A stretch of 64,000 bases of DNA from Orobanche coerulescens (GCA_033398695.1 JAWKAU010000038.1:372001-436000), one strand, 5' to 3'; positions 22,494 to 35,106 are shown, counted from the first letter of the stretch. Notes: generated from the sequence alone by a model not told the origin. Made by a program: numbers and translations.

Positions 22494-24485
22494 TGTTGGG
22501 ATTCGGTGCCTAAATCGAAGGCCCATCGGAAGCGGTAAAACGAAAATTAATTCGATCCGAATCCCTACGAGGATCGATCGAGCTACGTATATACGAATAT
22601 TATACGAAACACAAGAGATATAGAAACTCACCCTTGTAGTCCATTGATTAAATGGATTCCTTCTCTTGAACTATTCCCCAAGCTTTAGATTGCTTTCTCT
22701 ACGATCCAATCCGCTCCAAGCTCTTGGATGATCCAACACCGAAAACACCGCGTCTCTACTTGTCACGCGCCGAAGAAACGATCGGAATGACGATGACCTT
22801 GCTATCCTCTAAGGATACGGCTAGATCTACGTGATGAAGCCTTTAATTGTGATTATAGCACTCTAAATGTATAACTCACTTTCTCTCTTTTGATTTCTTG
22901 ATTTTTTTCTCCAAGAACCACCAAGAACAAGATGAAGAAGAAAAGGAAGACTATATGAGAAAACAATTTTCTCTCTCTTGAACTCTCTCAACCGTAGGAA
23001 ATGAATGTGTGAGGAAGAGTTAGTCTACTCCTTTTATTCTTCATTCAACAACTCATCAAATCACTTTTATAATTAAAAGAGATTCCATGTCCCCTATTGA
23101 TAAACAATTCATGATATTAAATCATGAAGTCTTCCACCACATTAGGTGGAAGACAAAGGGGGGCGGCCATCTAGAAGGGTAGGAAAAATTCGGTCCGTTT
23201 CGGACTCCCGTGAGTCCAAACAGATAAACTCCGATTCCGCTCCGATGTATTTATATCAATTAATTAATCCAATTAATTAATCATATCAAATACATAATAA
23301 CATAATTAATTTCTCCAAGAAATAATTATATTCATGAATTAAATTAATCACCCAGTAATTTATTTAATTCATTAGGCCGTAAATTAATTTATCCAATAAA
23401 TCAATTTAGACATCCAATGTCCCAATAAATTAAATATCCAATATCCAATATTTATAAAGAGAGAATAAACTTGATTCATTTTGTAATCAATCCTATTGCG
23501 CGACTCGGTAGGTCCGTCTCAATCAGCAATGGGAGGAACCAAAGAGTAGTAGCACCACCTAGCCAGCCTGGCGGCCTACACTGTACCCCAACTGAGAACG
23601 AATGATTGGGATCATTCAAGAACCATTTTGTCGTGAATACCAGTATACGTATAAACCCTTATTTCAAATGTCCCGATCAAGATATAGGGTCACGGTCAGT
23701 CAAACCCTATTTGTACTTGACGCTATGCATGCGTTAATGCAAATCGAGATCATCGAGCTCTCGTGTATCTAATACAACTAGATCCAATGCTTTGGCCAAA
23801 GACTTATGATCTCATCTGCCAATAACCGCATAGGACATATAACCCGCTCACTAACGGGAGAAAGAATTCTATCTTGGTATTCAGTAGGACCTGCTACTTG
23901 CCCATCAAGATGCACGTCGAGGTTGACCCCCGCCTTCCGGTTTATAGGGTCGAACTACTCTAATGAAAATCTTGACGTCACAAGCACATCCCTGCTAAAT
24001 CCTCAAGTCTAAAGTTCACGAATACCTATCACAACCTTTCGATTCCGTCATTGACTGTCCCGGAGTGAAATCCATGTGACGAATCGAGGGTGAGTCGGTT
24101 CGAGTATACTAATCCAATCAGCATACCTATAACGTGTGCTCCCACTAACCATTAGTGTTCGACAGGCACTCTCTATGTTAAAGAACACGTCATACAAGTC
24201 TTTACATAAACTTAACGCCCAGTCAAGTTTCATCGAATTGCAAACGATTAAGTATTTGAGCTATAAACCTTTCCAGTGTCGACCCCCTTATCCAATAAGG
24301 AGTGGAACATTTTACTCTCAAATACATGGACTAGTTTCTATATGTATATTTACGAGTTAGGAATGCCAGTAACTACCAGTAAATACAGAAACATCCATTG
24401 CCTTATATTAATGATTTACATAATTACAAGTACAATGCCCTCACTCAACATCCTCTGAGTGGCATTCGAGGGCATACTCCTAACA
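22494..24485 (-). repeat. 3' LTR of the Angela-like Copia
   Basis: 1992 bp. It closely matches 30109-32083, including ACCTAGCCAG...GGCGG, CATCAAGATGCACGTCGAGG and the terminal GGGCATACTCCTAACA. Confidence 0.95.
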
Positions 24486-24497
24486 ATCTCCCACTTG
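24486..24497 (-). other. Polypurine tract of the Angela-like Copia
   Basis: On the minus strand CAAGTGGGAGAT directly precedes TGTTAGG, the standard plant Copia arrangement. Confidence 0.8.
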
Positions 24498-24599
24498 CAC
24501 TCAATGCCACACACTATGGTATCTAATACCCATGTTCTCCAGATGACGCTCCAAGCTAGTCTGAGAAAGTGGTTTGGTCAGTGGATCGGCGACGTTGTC

Positions 24600-25520
24600 G
24601 GCCGAGTCTACTCTGTGCAGCACAATATATCCCTTGCAAACAAATTCTCTTACGAGATGATACTTCCTCTCAATATGTTTGGTGCTGTTGTGAAACCTCA
24701 GCTCCTAGGCACACTCTGACTCCGTCGTTGTCTCGGTGCAGTAGACAGGCGGCTCGGCACATGGTATCACTTGAAGTTCTTCCGAAACTTCTTAATCGAG
24801 AACCCTTCCTTGGAAGCCTCCGAGGCTTGTACTCGGCTGTGGTGGAATCGTGATCGTGCTTTGTTTGGCGCTACGCCAAGATACTGCTCCTCCATTAAGA
24901 GTAAATATGTATCCAGAAGTAGACATCGAGTCGTCCTTCAGTCCTTGGAAGTCCGAATCAGTGAATCCCACCACATCCAATTCTCCACCGCCATACATCA
25001 GAACCATATCTCTAGTCCTTCTTAAGTACTTGAGAACGTTCTTTACGGCAGTCCAATGTTCCCTACCTGGGTTTTCCTGAAACCTACTCACCACGCTTAC
25101 AGCATGCGCGATGTCAGGTCTTGTACACAACATAGCATATAGAAGGCTACCCACGGCCGAAGCATATGGTATATTACTCATTTCCTTTCGTTGTTCCTCA
25201 CTTTGAGGACACATCTTCAAGGAGAGTTTTATTCCATGTCGCATCGGTAGGAACCCTCTTTTAGAATCATCCATCTTAAATCGCTTTAAGATCTTATCTA
25301 TATAGAGGGCTTGGGAAAGACCTATTGTTCTCTTCGCTCTATCCCGGTAGAGCCGAATACCAAGAATATAGGTTGCTTCTCCCAAGTCTTTCATGGAGAA
25401 ATTACTCGAAAGCCAAGCTTTCACAGAACTGAGCATTCCCACATCATTTCCTATTCGTAGAATGTCATCTACATATAGTACTAAGAATGCGATTTTGCTC
25501 CCACTAACCCTCTTGTATAC
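24600..25520 (-). pseudogene. pol: Angela-like Copia RT C-terminal part and RNase H, broken
   Basis: Reading down the minus strand, VLYVDDIL (the catalytic YVDD, about 25475-25455) precedes ORF 25442-24792 with MKDLGEATYILGI, YASAVGSLLYAMLCTRPDIAHAV and the RNase H start VVGFTDSDFQG. Near 24880-24840 small indels shift the frame inside the segment that should read STTEAEY. About 20 residues are missing between GLKQASRS (near 25525) and CVYKRVSGSK (near 25510), where the RT thumb-side segment should be. RT cannot work as written. Confidence 0.85.
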
Positions 25521-26718
25521 AACTACGCGACGCTTGCTTCAGTCCATAAATGGAACGCTGAAGTTTGCACACTTTCTAAATATCGACTTCGGACACAAAG
25601 GCTTTAGGCTTCTCCACATAGATTTCCTCCTCGTGGAATCCATTGAGGAAAGCCGTCTTTACGTCCATTTTCCATATCTCATAATCGTGGTAGGTAGCTA
25701 TAGCAAGCATCATGCGAATAGACTTGATCATGGCTACGGGCGAGAAGGTATCGTGGTAATCGATCCCTTCTTTCTGGGTATAACCCTTTGACACAAGCCT
25801 GGCCTTATAGGCGTCAACCTTGCCATCACCATCAGTCTTTCTCTTGTAGATCCACTTGTTCCCAATAAGCACTATGCCCTTGGGGCAGTCTACTAGAGTC
25901 CAGACCTGATTGACATGCATCGAGTCTATCTCAGCTTCTATAGCTTCACGCCATTTTGCGGAGTCTACATCCACCATCGCTTGGTCATAGGTCGTTGGGT
26001 CGGTCTCTTGGCTATCACTTGGAACCTCATGGAGACCCAGCTCCTCCAAGTGCACAAGCCCATACCTCTCAGGTAAATGAGACACCCTACTAGACCTACG
26101 GGGTGGTTGTACTTGTGTTTCAGAAGGTTCGGTTCCAGTTTCTTGCACAGGTGTCTCCCGAGGAGTTTCATTGTATTCTTCTAAAGAAATACTTCTACCT
26201 GCTCCGCCTTCCTGAATGAACTCATCTTCCAGGAAGTGTGCTTGTAAAGAAACAACGATCTTTCGATCTTCGGGCATGTAGAATAGATATCCCATCGTCC
26301 CAGAAGGGAATCCAATGAAACGTCCCTTCACGGACCTAGCTTCCAACTTCTCCACCTTAGTCTTCTTGACATAGGCGAGACATCCCCAAATCCTAATATG
26401 ATTAAGACTTGGTTTCCTGCCCTCCCACATCTCATGTGGAGTTTTAGGAACGGATTTGGAAGGACATCTGTTCAAGATGTAGGTGGCAGTTAGGAGTGCA
26501 TACCCCCACAAGTAAATCGGTAAGTCAGTATAGCCCAGCATGGAATGGACCATGTTAAACAAGGTCCGGTTCCTTCTTTCTGACACACCATTTAACTGAG
26601 GAGTACCTGGAGGTGTTAGTTGTGAAACTATTCCATGTTCCTTAAGGAACTCGTCAAACTCTGTACTCATATACTCGCTACCTCGGTCCGACCGAAGTGC
26701 TTTGATATGATTACCTGT
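25521..26718 (-). pseudogene. pol: Angela-like Copia integrase C-terminal part and RT N-terminal part
   Basis: ORF 26670-25576, in the same frame as the upstream protease-integrase ORF but separated from it by TAA at 26721-26719. It starts in the integrase core (STEFDEFLKEHG, then the Glu of NGVSERRNRT), followed by PLYLWG-type and RRSSRVSHLPERYG segments. RT begins about residue 250 (WREAIEAEIDSM, VLIGNKWIYKRK, VKTAFLNGFHEEEIYVEKP). It ends at a TAG (25578-25576) inside RT, after which the same frame still encodes KVCKLQRSIYGLKQASRS. Confidence 0.87.
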
Positions 26719-27627
26719 TTATTTCTCGACTAGGGCCTTGAATTCCTGGAATTTCTCAAAGGCCTCGGATTTATGTTTCATTAAGTATACATAACCATAC
26801 CTAGTATGATCATCCGTAAACGTAATGAAATATTGATATCCGTCATGTGCTGCTTCCAAAGCACCACATACATCGGTATGGATTAATCCCAGTTTATCAG
26901 CGGCTCTTCCAAAAGTCCCTGTGAAGGGGGACTTAGTCATTTTGCCTTTAAGGCAAGATTCACAAGTAGGAAAGGGATCCGATCCCAATGGACCCATAAG
27001 TCCATCCTTTTCCATCTTGTAAACCTTGGTCTGACCAACATGACCAAGTCTAAGATGCCATTTCAAAACTTGATTGGTTTCATCCCTACCACGTTTTCTA
27101 GTCACAGTATTCACAACTGCTTTGTTGCTGAGATTTAGATGATATAATCCATTTAACAATGTAGCAGTACCCACTAGTTTATTTCTGAAATAAATTTTGC
27201 AGGAACCATCACCAATGAAAAATGAAAAGCCTTTTCGGTCCATGACCAGAATGGATACAATGTTTTTGTGCCCCTTGGGCAAAACAAGTACATCTTCTAA
27301 AGTCAAAACAAAGCCGAATTCTAAACCCAAAAGAAGTGATCCTATGTCGGTCGCCTCGACACTATGCCCGCTTCCGACTGTGATCATAACTTCTCCAGCT
27401 CCAAGCTTCCTACTTTGTTCCAGATCCTGATTCATGTTACAAATATGAGAACTAGCACCAGAATCCAATATCCAGGAAGTAGAAAATACAGTAGCAGAAC
27501 AATTTGTTTCCAAAACTAAAAGTTCTGTACCTGAAGTGCCATGAAGAATCAGACAGTCTCTATCCCAGTGGCCCAGCTTACCGCACTTGAGACAAGTATC
27601 TTTCTTCTTCTTGCCTTTTGGAACCAT
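26719..27627 (-). pseudogene. pol: Angela-like Copia zinc knuckle, protease and integrase N-terminal part
   Basis: 302 codons. CLKCGKLGHWDRDC (residues about 12-25) is a canonical nucleocapsid zinc knuckle. WILDSGASSHIC carries the aspartic protease active site (about 53). WHLRLGHVGQ...CESCLKGK is the integrase HHCC domain, and HTDVCG and FTDDHTRYGYVYLM begin the core. It ends in an in-frame stop at 26719. The upstream gag is in a different frame owing to a shift near 27700. Confidence 0.88.
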
Positions 27628-27647
27628 CGGGGCCTTGCCCTTGCCCT

Positions 27648-28352
27648 TTAAGTCCTTAACATGTGGTCCAGTCTGCTTCTTGATCTTTTTCTTCTTGTTC
27701 TTAGACCTCGAGGTCCAGAAGAAATCACAAGAGCAGACTCCTTCATTCGCGGAGTCTTCATCTGAGACTGAGCAGTCACAAGTTTGTTCATTAGCCCAAC
27801 TAAATTACATGCAATCTCATTGCAGTTGAAGTTCATAACAAATTGTGAGAAGGAATCAGGGAGAGACTGTAGGATGAGGTCGGTTTGGAGAGAAGTATCT
27901 ATTTTAAAATCAAGAGCCTCCAATCTCTCGATCATGGATATCATTTTGAGGACGTGTTCCCCAACCTTCTCACCTTCCTTCATCCTTGCACCGAACAGTT
28001 GCTTGGATATCTCATATCTAGCAGTTCTGCTGTGCTCACCATAAAGTTCGGTTAAGTGAGATAGAATCTGCCTAGCAGAAGTCATTTTCTCATGATCTCT
28101 CTGAAGCTCATTAGGCATAGAAGCCATCATGTAAGCACGGACTTTTATGTCATCCTTAACCCACTTTTCGTGGTTTTCGATCTCTTCCTGATTGGCTCTG
28201 GTCCGCACAGGAGGCGCCGAAATGTCCGTCTCCAAGACGTATCCCAGTTCCTCTATACTGAGGACAATCACCAGATTGCGGAGCCAGTCCACAAAGTTAG
28301 GTCCAATCAAGGTGTTCTTCTCAAGTAGAATTGCGAGTGGATTCATTGTCAT
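27648..28352 (-). CDS. gag: Angela-like Copia Gag (capsid part)
   Basis: 234 codons starting MTMNPLAILLEKN. It matches the UBN2-type Copia gag fold: NFVDWLRNLVIVLSIEELGYVLE (about 20-42), RQILSHLTELYGE, SRTARYEISKQLFGARMKEGEKVGEHVLKM and LILQSLPDSFSQFVMNF. The last ~20 residues are out of frame relative to the zinc knuckle that follows. It assembles the virus-like particle. Confidence 0.87.
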   Translation of the reverse strand: MTMNPLAILLEKNTLIGPNFVDWLRNLVIVLSIEELGYVLETDISAPPVRTRANQEEIENHEKWVKDDIKVRAYMMASMPNELQRDHEKMTSARQILSHLTELYGEHSRTARYEISKQLFGARMKEGEKVGEHVLKMISMIERLEALDFKIDTSLQTDLILQSLPDSFSQFVMNFNCNEIACNLVGLMNKLVTAQSQMKTPRMKESALVISSGPRGLRTRRKRSRSRLDHMLRT

Positions 28353-30095
28353 ATTGAAAGTTATGTCTGCATTAAGTATAACAGATTAATTAGTGACTCG
28401 TTTAATTATGTTCTGAGTATAGAATTAAGGTCTTTTCGATTCTTGTTACCCAGCTCCCACTATTTTTATCGGAACAACACACTCCCATGTGAAATCCGGA
28501 AGTATCGTCGCACTACTTCATAGTGGTGATCGAGTTCTTTATAAATCTTAATAGAGGGCAACCGAACAGGTTTCTTGTCTATTAATTTTCATAAAGTTGT
28601 GTCCAACACCAACCCATATAATGGACGATTCGATCTTCTTTTTCCCCTTGTTCACTCCCCTCAACCTATACGGTTTCGATGGTTTGTGAACAAGTTAAGG
28701 TTATACCATCGACGCAAATCAGTTTCACAATTGAATCTTATCCGGCAACCTATCAGGTTTCTAGGGATAAAATTTGCTCCAACCGAAGGCATCCAATGCG
28801 CTCCCGGTAATTTATCCGTCCTCCCCGAACGACTACCCCGATAACTCGGAAGCATAGCACATCCGGTTTGGATTTCAATTTCCCGAAAACTCGATGGAGG
28901 GAAGGAAAAACTTGAAACCTTATAAACTTAATAATTTGTTGTGGGAGAATTTTCGCGATTAACGTTACACTTTGCACATTAATCATTTTAGCGCGTTTGT
29001 GGCATTCATACAATATGAAACAACCATTCACAACCTAGTTGCTACCAACATGTGGTTCATGGACCGTTCCTAGAAAACAAAAACACCGTAATCTAATTAC
29101 AAGTCTTCGTCTTGAATCTTCATCTTCTCGAAACGGATCTTCCTCCGGTCTTTGTCATTACATATAAATTTTACATTGAAAATTGCATCCTAGATACAAA
29201 TATTTCTAGTAAAATAAATAGGCTCAAAACGGCATTTACAACCCAATCGAATAAAACGAACAATTCAAAAACTAAGTCCACGAACCACATCCCCATTCAA
29301 AAGCATTCATCCAATAAATACTAAATAAATGGAAAGCGTAGAGATACATTGATCCAATCAACAATACGAATCGATCCAATCGATTCACACAATCGGTAAT
29401 ATGAAAACGTTCAAAATAATTCGGTCGATCACAAGTATTCCAATAAATCAATTTTTCCTTATAAAATGAAATACCATAAATCATTTTAATCATATTAAAT
29501 CCAATTTAACATGCGGGAGATTAATTTTCAAGAATACACAAAAAATCGAGTCGGGGCGAAAATGGCCTGCCATGGCCGAGTCACTGCCGGCAGCCTGCCG
29601 GCCAGACACGGCCCGTGTCGCCTGACACGGTCGGGTCATGCCGGCTGTGTCCTAGACATTCCTGCCAGACACGGTCGTGTCGCCTGACACGGTCGAGTCA
29701 CCTCCGGAAGCATGCCGGCCAGACACAGCCCGTGTCGCCTGACACGGTCGGAGTCGCTGGCGATGCCAGATCACGGACACGACCGAGTCACCCAGGACAC
29801 GGTCGAGTCACTCTCGGCCAGATTACCCTTTTTTGTCCAAAAAGTCGTCCGACGACGATTCGGGGCTAGATTTTCGATCGGATATCTAATATCAATATTT
29901 TTCGACTTTCATATCTTCAATATAAATCATATTTCCCAGAAATTTAAGATTTATATTTAGATATAAACTTACGAAAAATACAATTATTACGAACGAAAAA
30001 CATATACCACGATTATGACTAAAATGATAACAAATCATTCACATCCTAATCGAGCATTCCAAATGCTAATATCGTATATACGATCGCAAAACCTT
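28353..30095 (-). other. Leader of the Angela-like Copia, ~1.7 kb without a gene
   Basis: Between primer-binding site and gag I see no supportable ORF. The one structured part is the GC-rich palindrome cluster at 29580-29820; the rest is AT-rich. Confidence 0.6.
29580..29820. repeat. GACACGGYCGTGTC palindrome cluster
   Basis: CCAGACACGG(C/T)C, CGTGTCGCCTGACACGGTCG and GACACGGTCGAGTCA recur about every 20-60 bp. GACACGGCCGTGTC would be a perfect 14-bp palindrome and most copies are one or two bases from it. The surrounding leader is AT-rich, so the GC island stands out. Confidence 0.8.
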
Positions 30096-30107
30096 GCTCT
30101 GATACCA
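30096..30107 (-). other. Primer-binding site, initiator tRNA-Met
   Basis: TGGTATCAGAGC on the minus strand, one base inside the 5' LTR end. It complements the 3' end of plant initiator tRNA-Met. Confidence 0.93.
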
Positions 30108-30108
30108 C

Positions 30109-32083
30109 TGTTGGGATTCGGTGCCAAAATCGAAGGCCCAGCGGAAGCGGTAAAATGAAAATTAATTCGATCTGAATCCCTACGAGAATCGATCGAGCTA
30201 CATATATACGAATATTATACGAAACACAAGAGATATAGAAACTCACCCTTGTAGTCCGTTGATTAAATGGATTCCTTCTCTTGAGCTATTCCCCAAGCTT
30301 TAGATTGCTTTCCCTATGATCCAATCCGCTCCAAGCTCTTGGATGATCCAACGCCGAAAACACCGCGTCTCTACTTGTCATGTGCCGAAGAAACGATCGG
30401 AACGACGATCACCTTGCTATCCTCTAAGGATACGGCTAGAGCTAAGTGATGAAGCCTTTAATTGTGATTATAGCACTCTAAGTGTATAACTCACTTTCTC
30501 TCTTTTGATTTCTTGATTTTTCTCCAAGAACCACCAAGAACAAGATGAAGAAGAAAAGGAAGACTATATGAGAAAACAATTTTCTCTCTCTTGAACTCTC
30601 TCAACCGTAGGAAATGAATGTGTGAGGAAGAGTTAGTCTACTCCTTTTATTCTTCATTCAACAACTCATCAAATCACTTTTATAATTAAAAGAGATTCCA
30701 TGTCCCCTATTGATAAACAATTCATGATATTAAATCATGAAGTCTTCCATCACATTAGGTGGAAGACAAAGGGGGGGCGGCCATCTAGAAGGGTAGGAAA
30801 AATTCGGTCCGTTTCGGACTCCCGTGAGTCCAAACAGATAAACTCCGATTCCGTTCCGATGTATTTATATCAATTAATTTATCCAATTAATTAATCATAT
30901 CAAATACATAATAACATAATTAATTTCTCCAAGAAATAATTATATTCATGAATTAAATTAATCACCCAGTAATTTATTTAATTCATTAGGCCGTAAATTA
31001 ATTTATCCAATAAATCAATTTAGACATCCAATGTCCCAATAAATTAGATATCCAATATCCAATATTTATAAATAGAGAATAAGCTTGATTCATTCCGTCG
31101 TCAATCCTATTGCGCGACTCGGTAGGTCCGTCTCAGTCAGCAATGGGAGAAACCAAAGAGTAGTAGCACACCTAGCCAGTCTGGCGGTCTACACTGTACC
31201 CCAACTAAGAACGAATGATTGGGATCATTCAAGAACCATTCTGTCGTGAATACCAGTATACGTATAAACCCTTCTTTCAAATGTCCCGATTAAGATATAG
31301 GGTCACGGTCAGTCAAACCCTATCTGTACTTGACGCTATGCATGCATTAATACAAATCGAGATCATCGAGCTCTCGTGTATCTAATACAACTAGCTCCAA
31401 TGCTTTGGCCAAAGACTTATGACCGCATAGGACATATAACCCGCTCACTAACGGGAGAAAGAATTCTATTTTGGTATTCAGTAGGACCTGCTACTTGCCC
31501 ATCAAGATGCACGTCGAGGTTGACCCCCGCCTTCCGGTTTATAGGGTCGAACTACTCTAATGAAAATCTTGATGTCACAAGCACATCCCTGCTAAATCCT
31601 CAAGTCTAAGGTTCACGAATACCTATCACAACCTTTTGATTCCGTCATTGACTGTCCCGGAGTGAAATCCATGTGACGAATCGAGGGTGAGTCGGTTCGA
31701 GTATACTAATCCAATCAGCATACCTAAAACGTGTGCTCCCACTAACCATTAGTGTTCGACGGGCACTCTCTATGTTAAAGAACACGTCATACAAGTCTTC
31801 ACATAAACTTAACGCCCAGTCAAGTTTCATCGACTTGCGAACGATTAAGTATTTGAGCTATAAACCTTTTCCAGTGCCGACCCCCTTATCCAATAAGGAG
31901 TGGAACGTTTTGCTCTCAAATACATGGACTAGTTTCTATATGTATATTTACGAATTAGGAATGCCAGTAACTACCAGTAAATAAAGAAACATACATTGCC
32001 TTATATTAATGATTTACATAATTACAAGTACAATGCCCTCACTCAACATCCTCTGAGTGGCATTCGAGGGCATACTCCTAACA
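30109..32083 (-). repeat. 5' LTR of the Angela-like Copia
   Basis: 1975 bp, closely matching 22494-24485, followed by TSD CAATA. Confidence 0.95.
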
Positions 32084-32944
32084 CAATACATATCGAAACA
32101 GGACTGAAGACCGTTTGAAAAGGGATCTTTGGTATTCGCTAAAGTCAAGTCTCGTTTGATAAAGAAGTATTTAAATACTGAAAGGATAAAGTATTTAAAT
32201 ACTGAAAGCCGACAGAGATCTTCAAACCACGCAAAATCTGGATCTTGATCTATTCAAGTCAACTATCTAGTTGTCACGGAATCTTGCTCAAACGGATCTT
32301 TCACAACGGATATATTCAGAAGGCTATATAGATATATATCTCCAAGAGTTTGAAGATCAGTTACCAAGAATTACAAGCAACCAAAAGCGCTCACACGAAT
32401 ATTCCAAGCAAACATATTTCTTCGAGTATACTGCATATTCTGAGAGAAGAAATATCCAAAGTGCTCAACCTTGAACAACACATTATCAGCTAAAGATCAA
32501 GAAAGTCAAGCTGTTATTCAAACTATCGTTCTATCATTGAACAAACCCATCAGCCCTGTGTGGACTGAGAAAACATTGCTTTTCCCGAACTGTGTGTGAC
32601 AGACTTTCATTGAAGAGACAAAGCTTCGGAACTATGTGTGAAGAAGTCAGTCAAGTGAAAGCCTAAACCAATATGTGTGAACGGTTGAAAGCATCGATCA
32701 TTGTATCAATCTGTGTGAACGATATATTGATAGGTTTGATTATAAATACGTAGTTGTGTACGTAGTATTTATAATAAACATTTTCACTCATGTGTGGAGG
32801 ACCAGTGGACGTAGAGGGGTTTACCTCGAACCACTTTAATTACCGTGTCATTTACCTTCTGCATTTACTGTTTTAATATCTGTGATTATTTTTAAGTATA
32901 CATTTCATATCTAGTTGTTGTATTTATAGCAACCTACATTAACA
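32084..32944 (+). repeat. S1 3' LTR, second part
   Basis: Resumes after the TSD. GGACCAGTGGACGTAGAGGG, CGAACCACTTTAATTACCG and CTGCATTTACTGTTTTAATA are typical of the R/U5 end of Sirevirus-type Copia LTRs. It ends CTACATTAACA at 32944, directly against S2. Confidence 0.65.
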
Positions 32945-32961
32945 AGACTTATGCTACGCAC

Positions 32962-35106
32962 TCAGATTTGAAAATTGTACATCTTGCTGTTTAAAACTCT
33001 TTCCAAGCTGTATTCTATATACTTATTGGCCAACACCTTTCCTTCCCCCTTTTTGCCAGCATCAATAATCACTGCTAGCTGCTCCTCCACCCTATTCATA
33101 AAGTCAGACATGCCAAGAGGCATTCTGGAATTCGTTGGTGTTGGAGAAGGGTCCTTCTTGTTGAGCAGAGCGTCCCTCTTCAGGTTCAGGGACTGGAGCT
33201 CGGGCTTCACCTCAGTTGCTAATAACTTGGAAACTGTCTCTTCAATAAGCCGTCTGATCAGCTCGGTTAGCTCAGGTGAGATAGGAATTGCAGGTGCCAT
33301 CTGAGGGGCATTCTCACCTGATTCCTCTTGGTCATCTAACCTTCTTACAGTGAATTTTTCTGAAGGTAGACTTCGGTCAGCTGGCTTCTGATCAGATGGG
33401 GTTTTGTCAGGGGTGCCTGATTTGTCCTCTTCAGGATGATGCGAGCTATATGCCTGATCAGGTGCACCATAAGCTCCATCATCTCTCTTCTCATCTCATT
33501 TATTCTCTCCCCCTTCTTCTTCTTCATTTTCTTCTGCTTTTTCCTCTTCTTTTTCTTCTTCTTTTTCCTTTTCTTTTTCTTCTTCTTTTTCATCTCCTTT
33601 TGCAACTTCTGCTTTTTCAACTTCTTCCTCTTTTTCTTTTTCAATCTCTTCTTCTCTTTCAACATTTTCAACTAATTGTTCAACTGCAGCTTCTTCTGCC
33701 TCTCCAACTGCATATTCAACTTTAACATTTCCAACTTCCTCCTTCCTCCCATCAGCCTCCTCTTCAAACATTCCTCTCTCCAGACCCTCCTTCATTACTT
33801 GAAGGATGAATTGGTCCATGTTCTGATGGAAATGGAGCATGAACCAATCCTCGTCAAGTAGAACCTGCACGTTAGTCTCTTGACAGAATAACATAACGAG
33901 TTGTTCTACAGCTATCAGATGTTCTCAGGAGGTCTTATCAACAAGAGCTTTAAGTTGGGAAAAGGTGTACATACGGAACTCTCTCCATTCCGCATATATA
34001 TTTACAAAGGAATATTGTGAACCCTTCTTTCTTACCAACTTCAGCTGTGCTAGAGTCCTAGGGGGTTGTTGGTCCTCAAGTTGAATGAATAATTTGCAGC
34101 AGGGACTTGAATGGTCTCCTCAGCTTCTTCTTCCTCAGTAATGTTAGGAAGAGTGAGGAGGGGAATGCTGTCTGTCACCAGCTCAGGTTGATCGGGCTGA
34201 TATTCAGTCGGGGCAGGTGCAGGGGAGGTGGTCATCTGCTTCTATGGGTCTTCGATTGGTGTAGGTGAGCTGACATGTTGCACCTCTTCTTCTTCTGTAT
34301 CAGATGAGTAATTCACCAGGCCTCTCTACCTTTTCTCTGGTGAAGATTGGATGTGGACAACCTTCTCTGGTTCAGGTGACTTTCTTTTGAACCGCGTGGC
34401 CAGAGGGGTGTTGTCATCATCAGAGTCATACGCAGAGGGCTTCTCGACTGCTGGTGACTTTGGAGCTTTCTCAGCTGTGGTTGCCTCAGATTTGTCTGAT
34501 TCGGTATCCGAGGGGCCTCTGTATTCAGGTGGTCCAGAGGACATTTCCTTGATTATTCTTGCATATTTTTCCTTCTTATCTCCAATGGTCTTCAGGGTCT
34601 CGTGGTCCAGGTGACCATGTCTTGTGCTGATTTGGAAAGGGTCTGCCTCTCCCTTGTCTTTTCCAAGATGCTCCAGAATCCAACTGATCTTCCGAAAGCA
34701 AGCTATTGTCTGAACTTTTTCTCGTCTTCGTCCCAGCTTACTTTATTTACCTCCCGAACCAACTGCCTGTAGATATAATCAGGCCAGCTAATTCACTTTG
34801 ACTAGATGAAGGCACCCATCACCACGTATTTGGCTGAAGATAGTTGCTCATAACTTCCAGCCATGCCCATGACTATTTTGTTAGTGATGTCAAGGACATA
34901 TCTATATTCTTTCTTCAGGTCATTCTTTTTGGCAGTGAGTTTGACCTTCGAAGACTCCTTGGGCAGCTTGATTTCAAACCACGTCTCAGTCGAGCTTTAT
35001 TTGAGAGCCTCGACTGCGATGCCTTGGTTTTCCATCTCAAATGCATCTGCGATTGTCTGAGGAGTAATATCGACTTCCTATCCAAGAATCATGCTCGAAA
35101 TGCAGT
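32962..35106 (-). pseudogene. S2 env-like gene, third and largest piece
   Basis: From 35106 downward the pieces read EVDITPQTIADAFEMENQG, WFEIKLPKE, YRYVLDITNKIVMGMAGSYEQLSSAKYVVMGAF and SWPDYIYRQLVREV. These parallel the 'putative plant transposon protein' domain of the S1 gene. Stops and shifts are frequent. A Pro/Ser/Asp-rich middle (34544-34326, PLATRFKRKSPEPEK) is followed by a Glu/Lys low-complexity stretch (33894-33496) and a C-terminal piece (33300-32962, ELTELIRRLIEETVSKLL...). It ends at a TGA 18 bp from the S1 LTR, so the original end may differ. Confidence 0.6.
33496..33680. repeat. (GAA/TTC)-rich low-complexity tract
   Basis: On the minus strand it encodes a Glu/Lys run inside the S2 env-like gene. 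Long ORFs here in other frames are products of the repeat. Confidence 0.85.

Larger units (their letters stand above)
22494..32083 (-). mobile_element. Angela-like Copia element, complete but inactive, minus strand
   Basis: 9590 bp. LTRs 22494-24485 and 30109-32083 run TGTTAGGAG...GAATCCCAACA in element orientation. TSD is CAATA (22489-22493 and 32084-32088). The primer-binding site is for initiator tRNA-Met, with a polypurine tract at the other end. Gag is mostly open; pol carries stops, frameshifts and a short deletion. Angela-like placement is inference from the ~2 kb LTRs and the gag type. It is inserted in the S1 3' LTR. Confidence 0.92.
18187..32944 (+). mobile_element. S1: 3' part of a plus-strand Sirevirus-like Copia element
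   Basis: Visible parts are the spacer before the env-like gene (18187-18579), the env-like gene (18580-21710), 3' non-coding sequence, and a 3' LTR split by the Angela-like Copia (about 22143-22493 and 32084-32944). The pol region would lie left of the Tat insertion, outside the window. Sirevirus-like identity is inferred from an env-like gene placed upstream of a Copia-type LTR, as in S2. S1 is inserted in the S2 env-like gene; the right flank AGACT (32945-32949) is its candidate TSD. Confidence 0.65.

Noticed and set aside
24136..24458. Short plus-strand ORFs in the Angela-like LTRs, repeated at 31733-31984
   Set aside because: LTR sequence duplicated by the element; not conserved coding.
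29615..29960. ORFs through the GACACGG cluster
   Set aside because: Repeat-driven reading frames in a leader; no start context or protein similarity.
33345..33894. Lys- or Glu-rich and Phe/Leu-rich ORFs on both strands
   Set aside because: Low-complexity GAA/TTC tract; only the Glu/Lys frame fits the S2 env-like gene, and even that is degraded.
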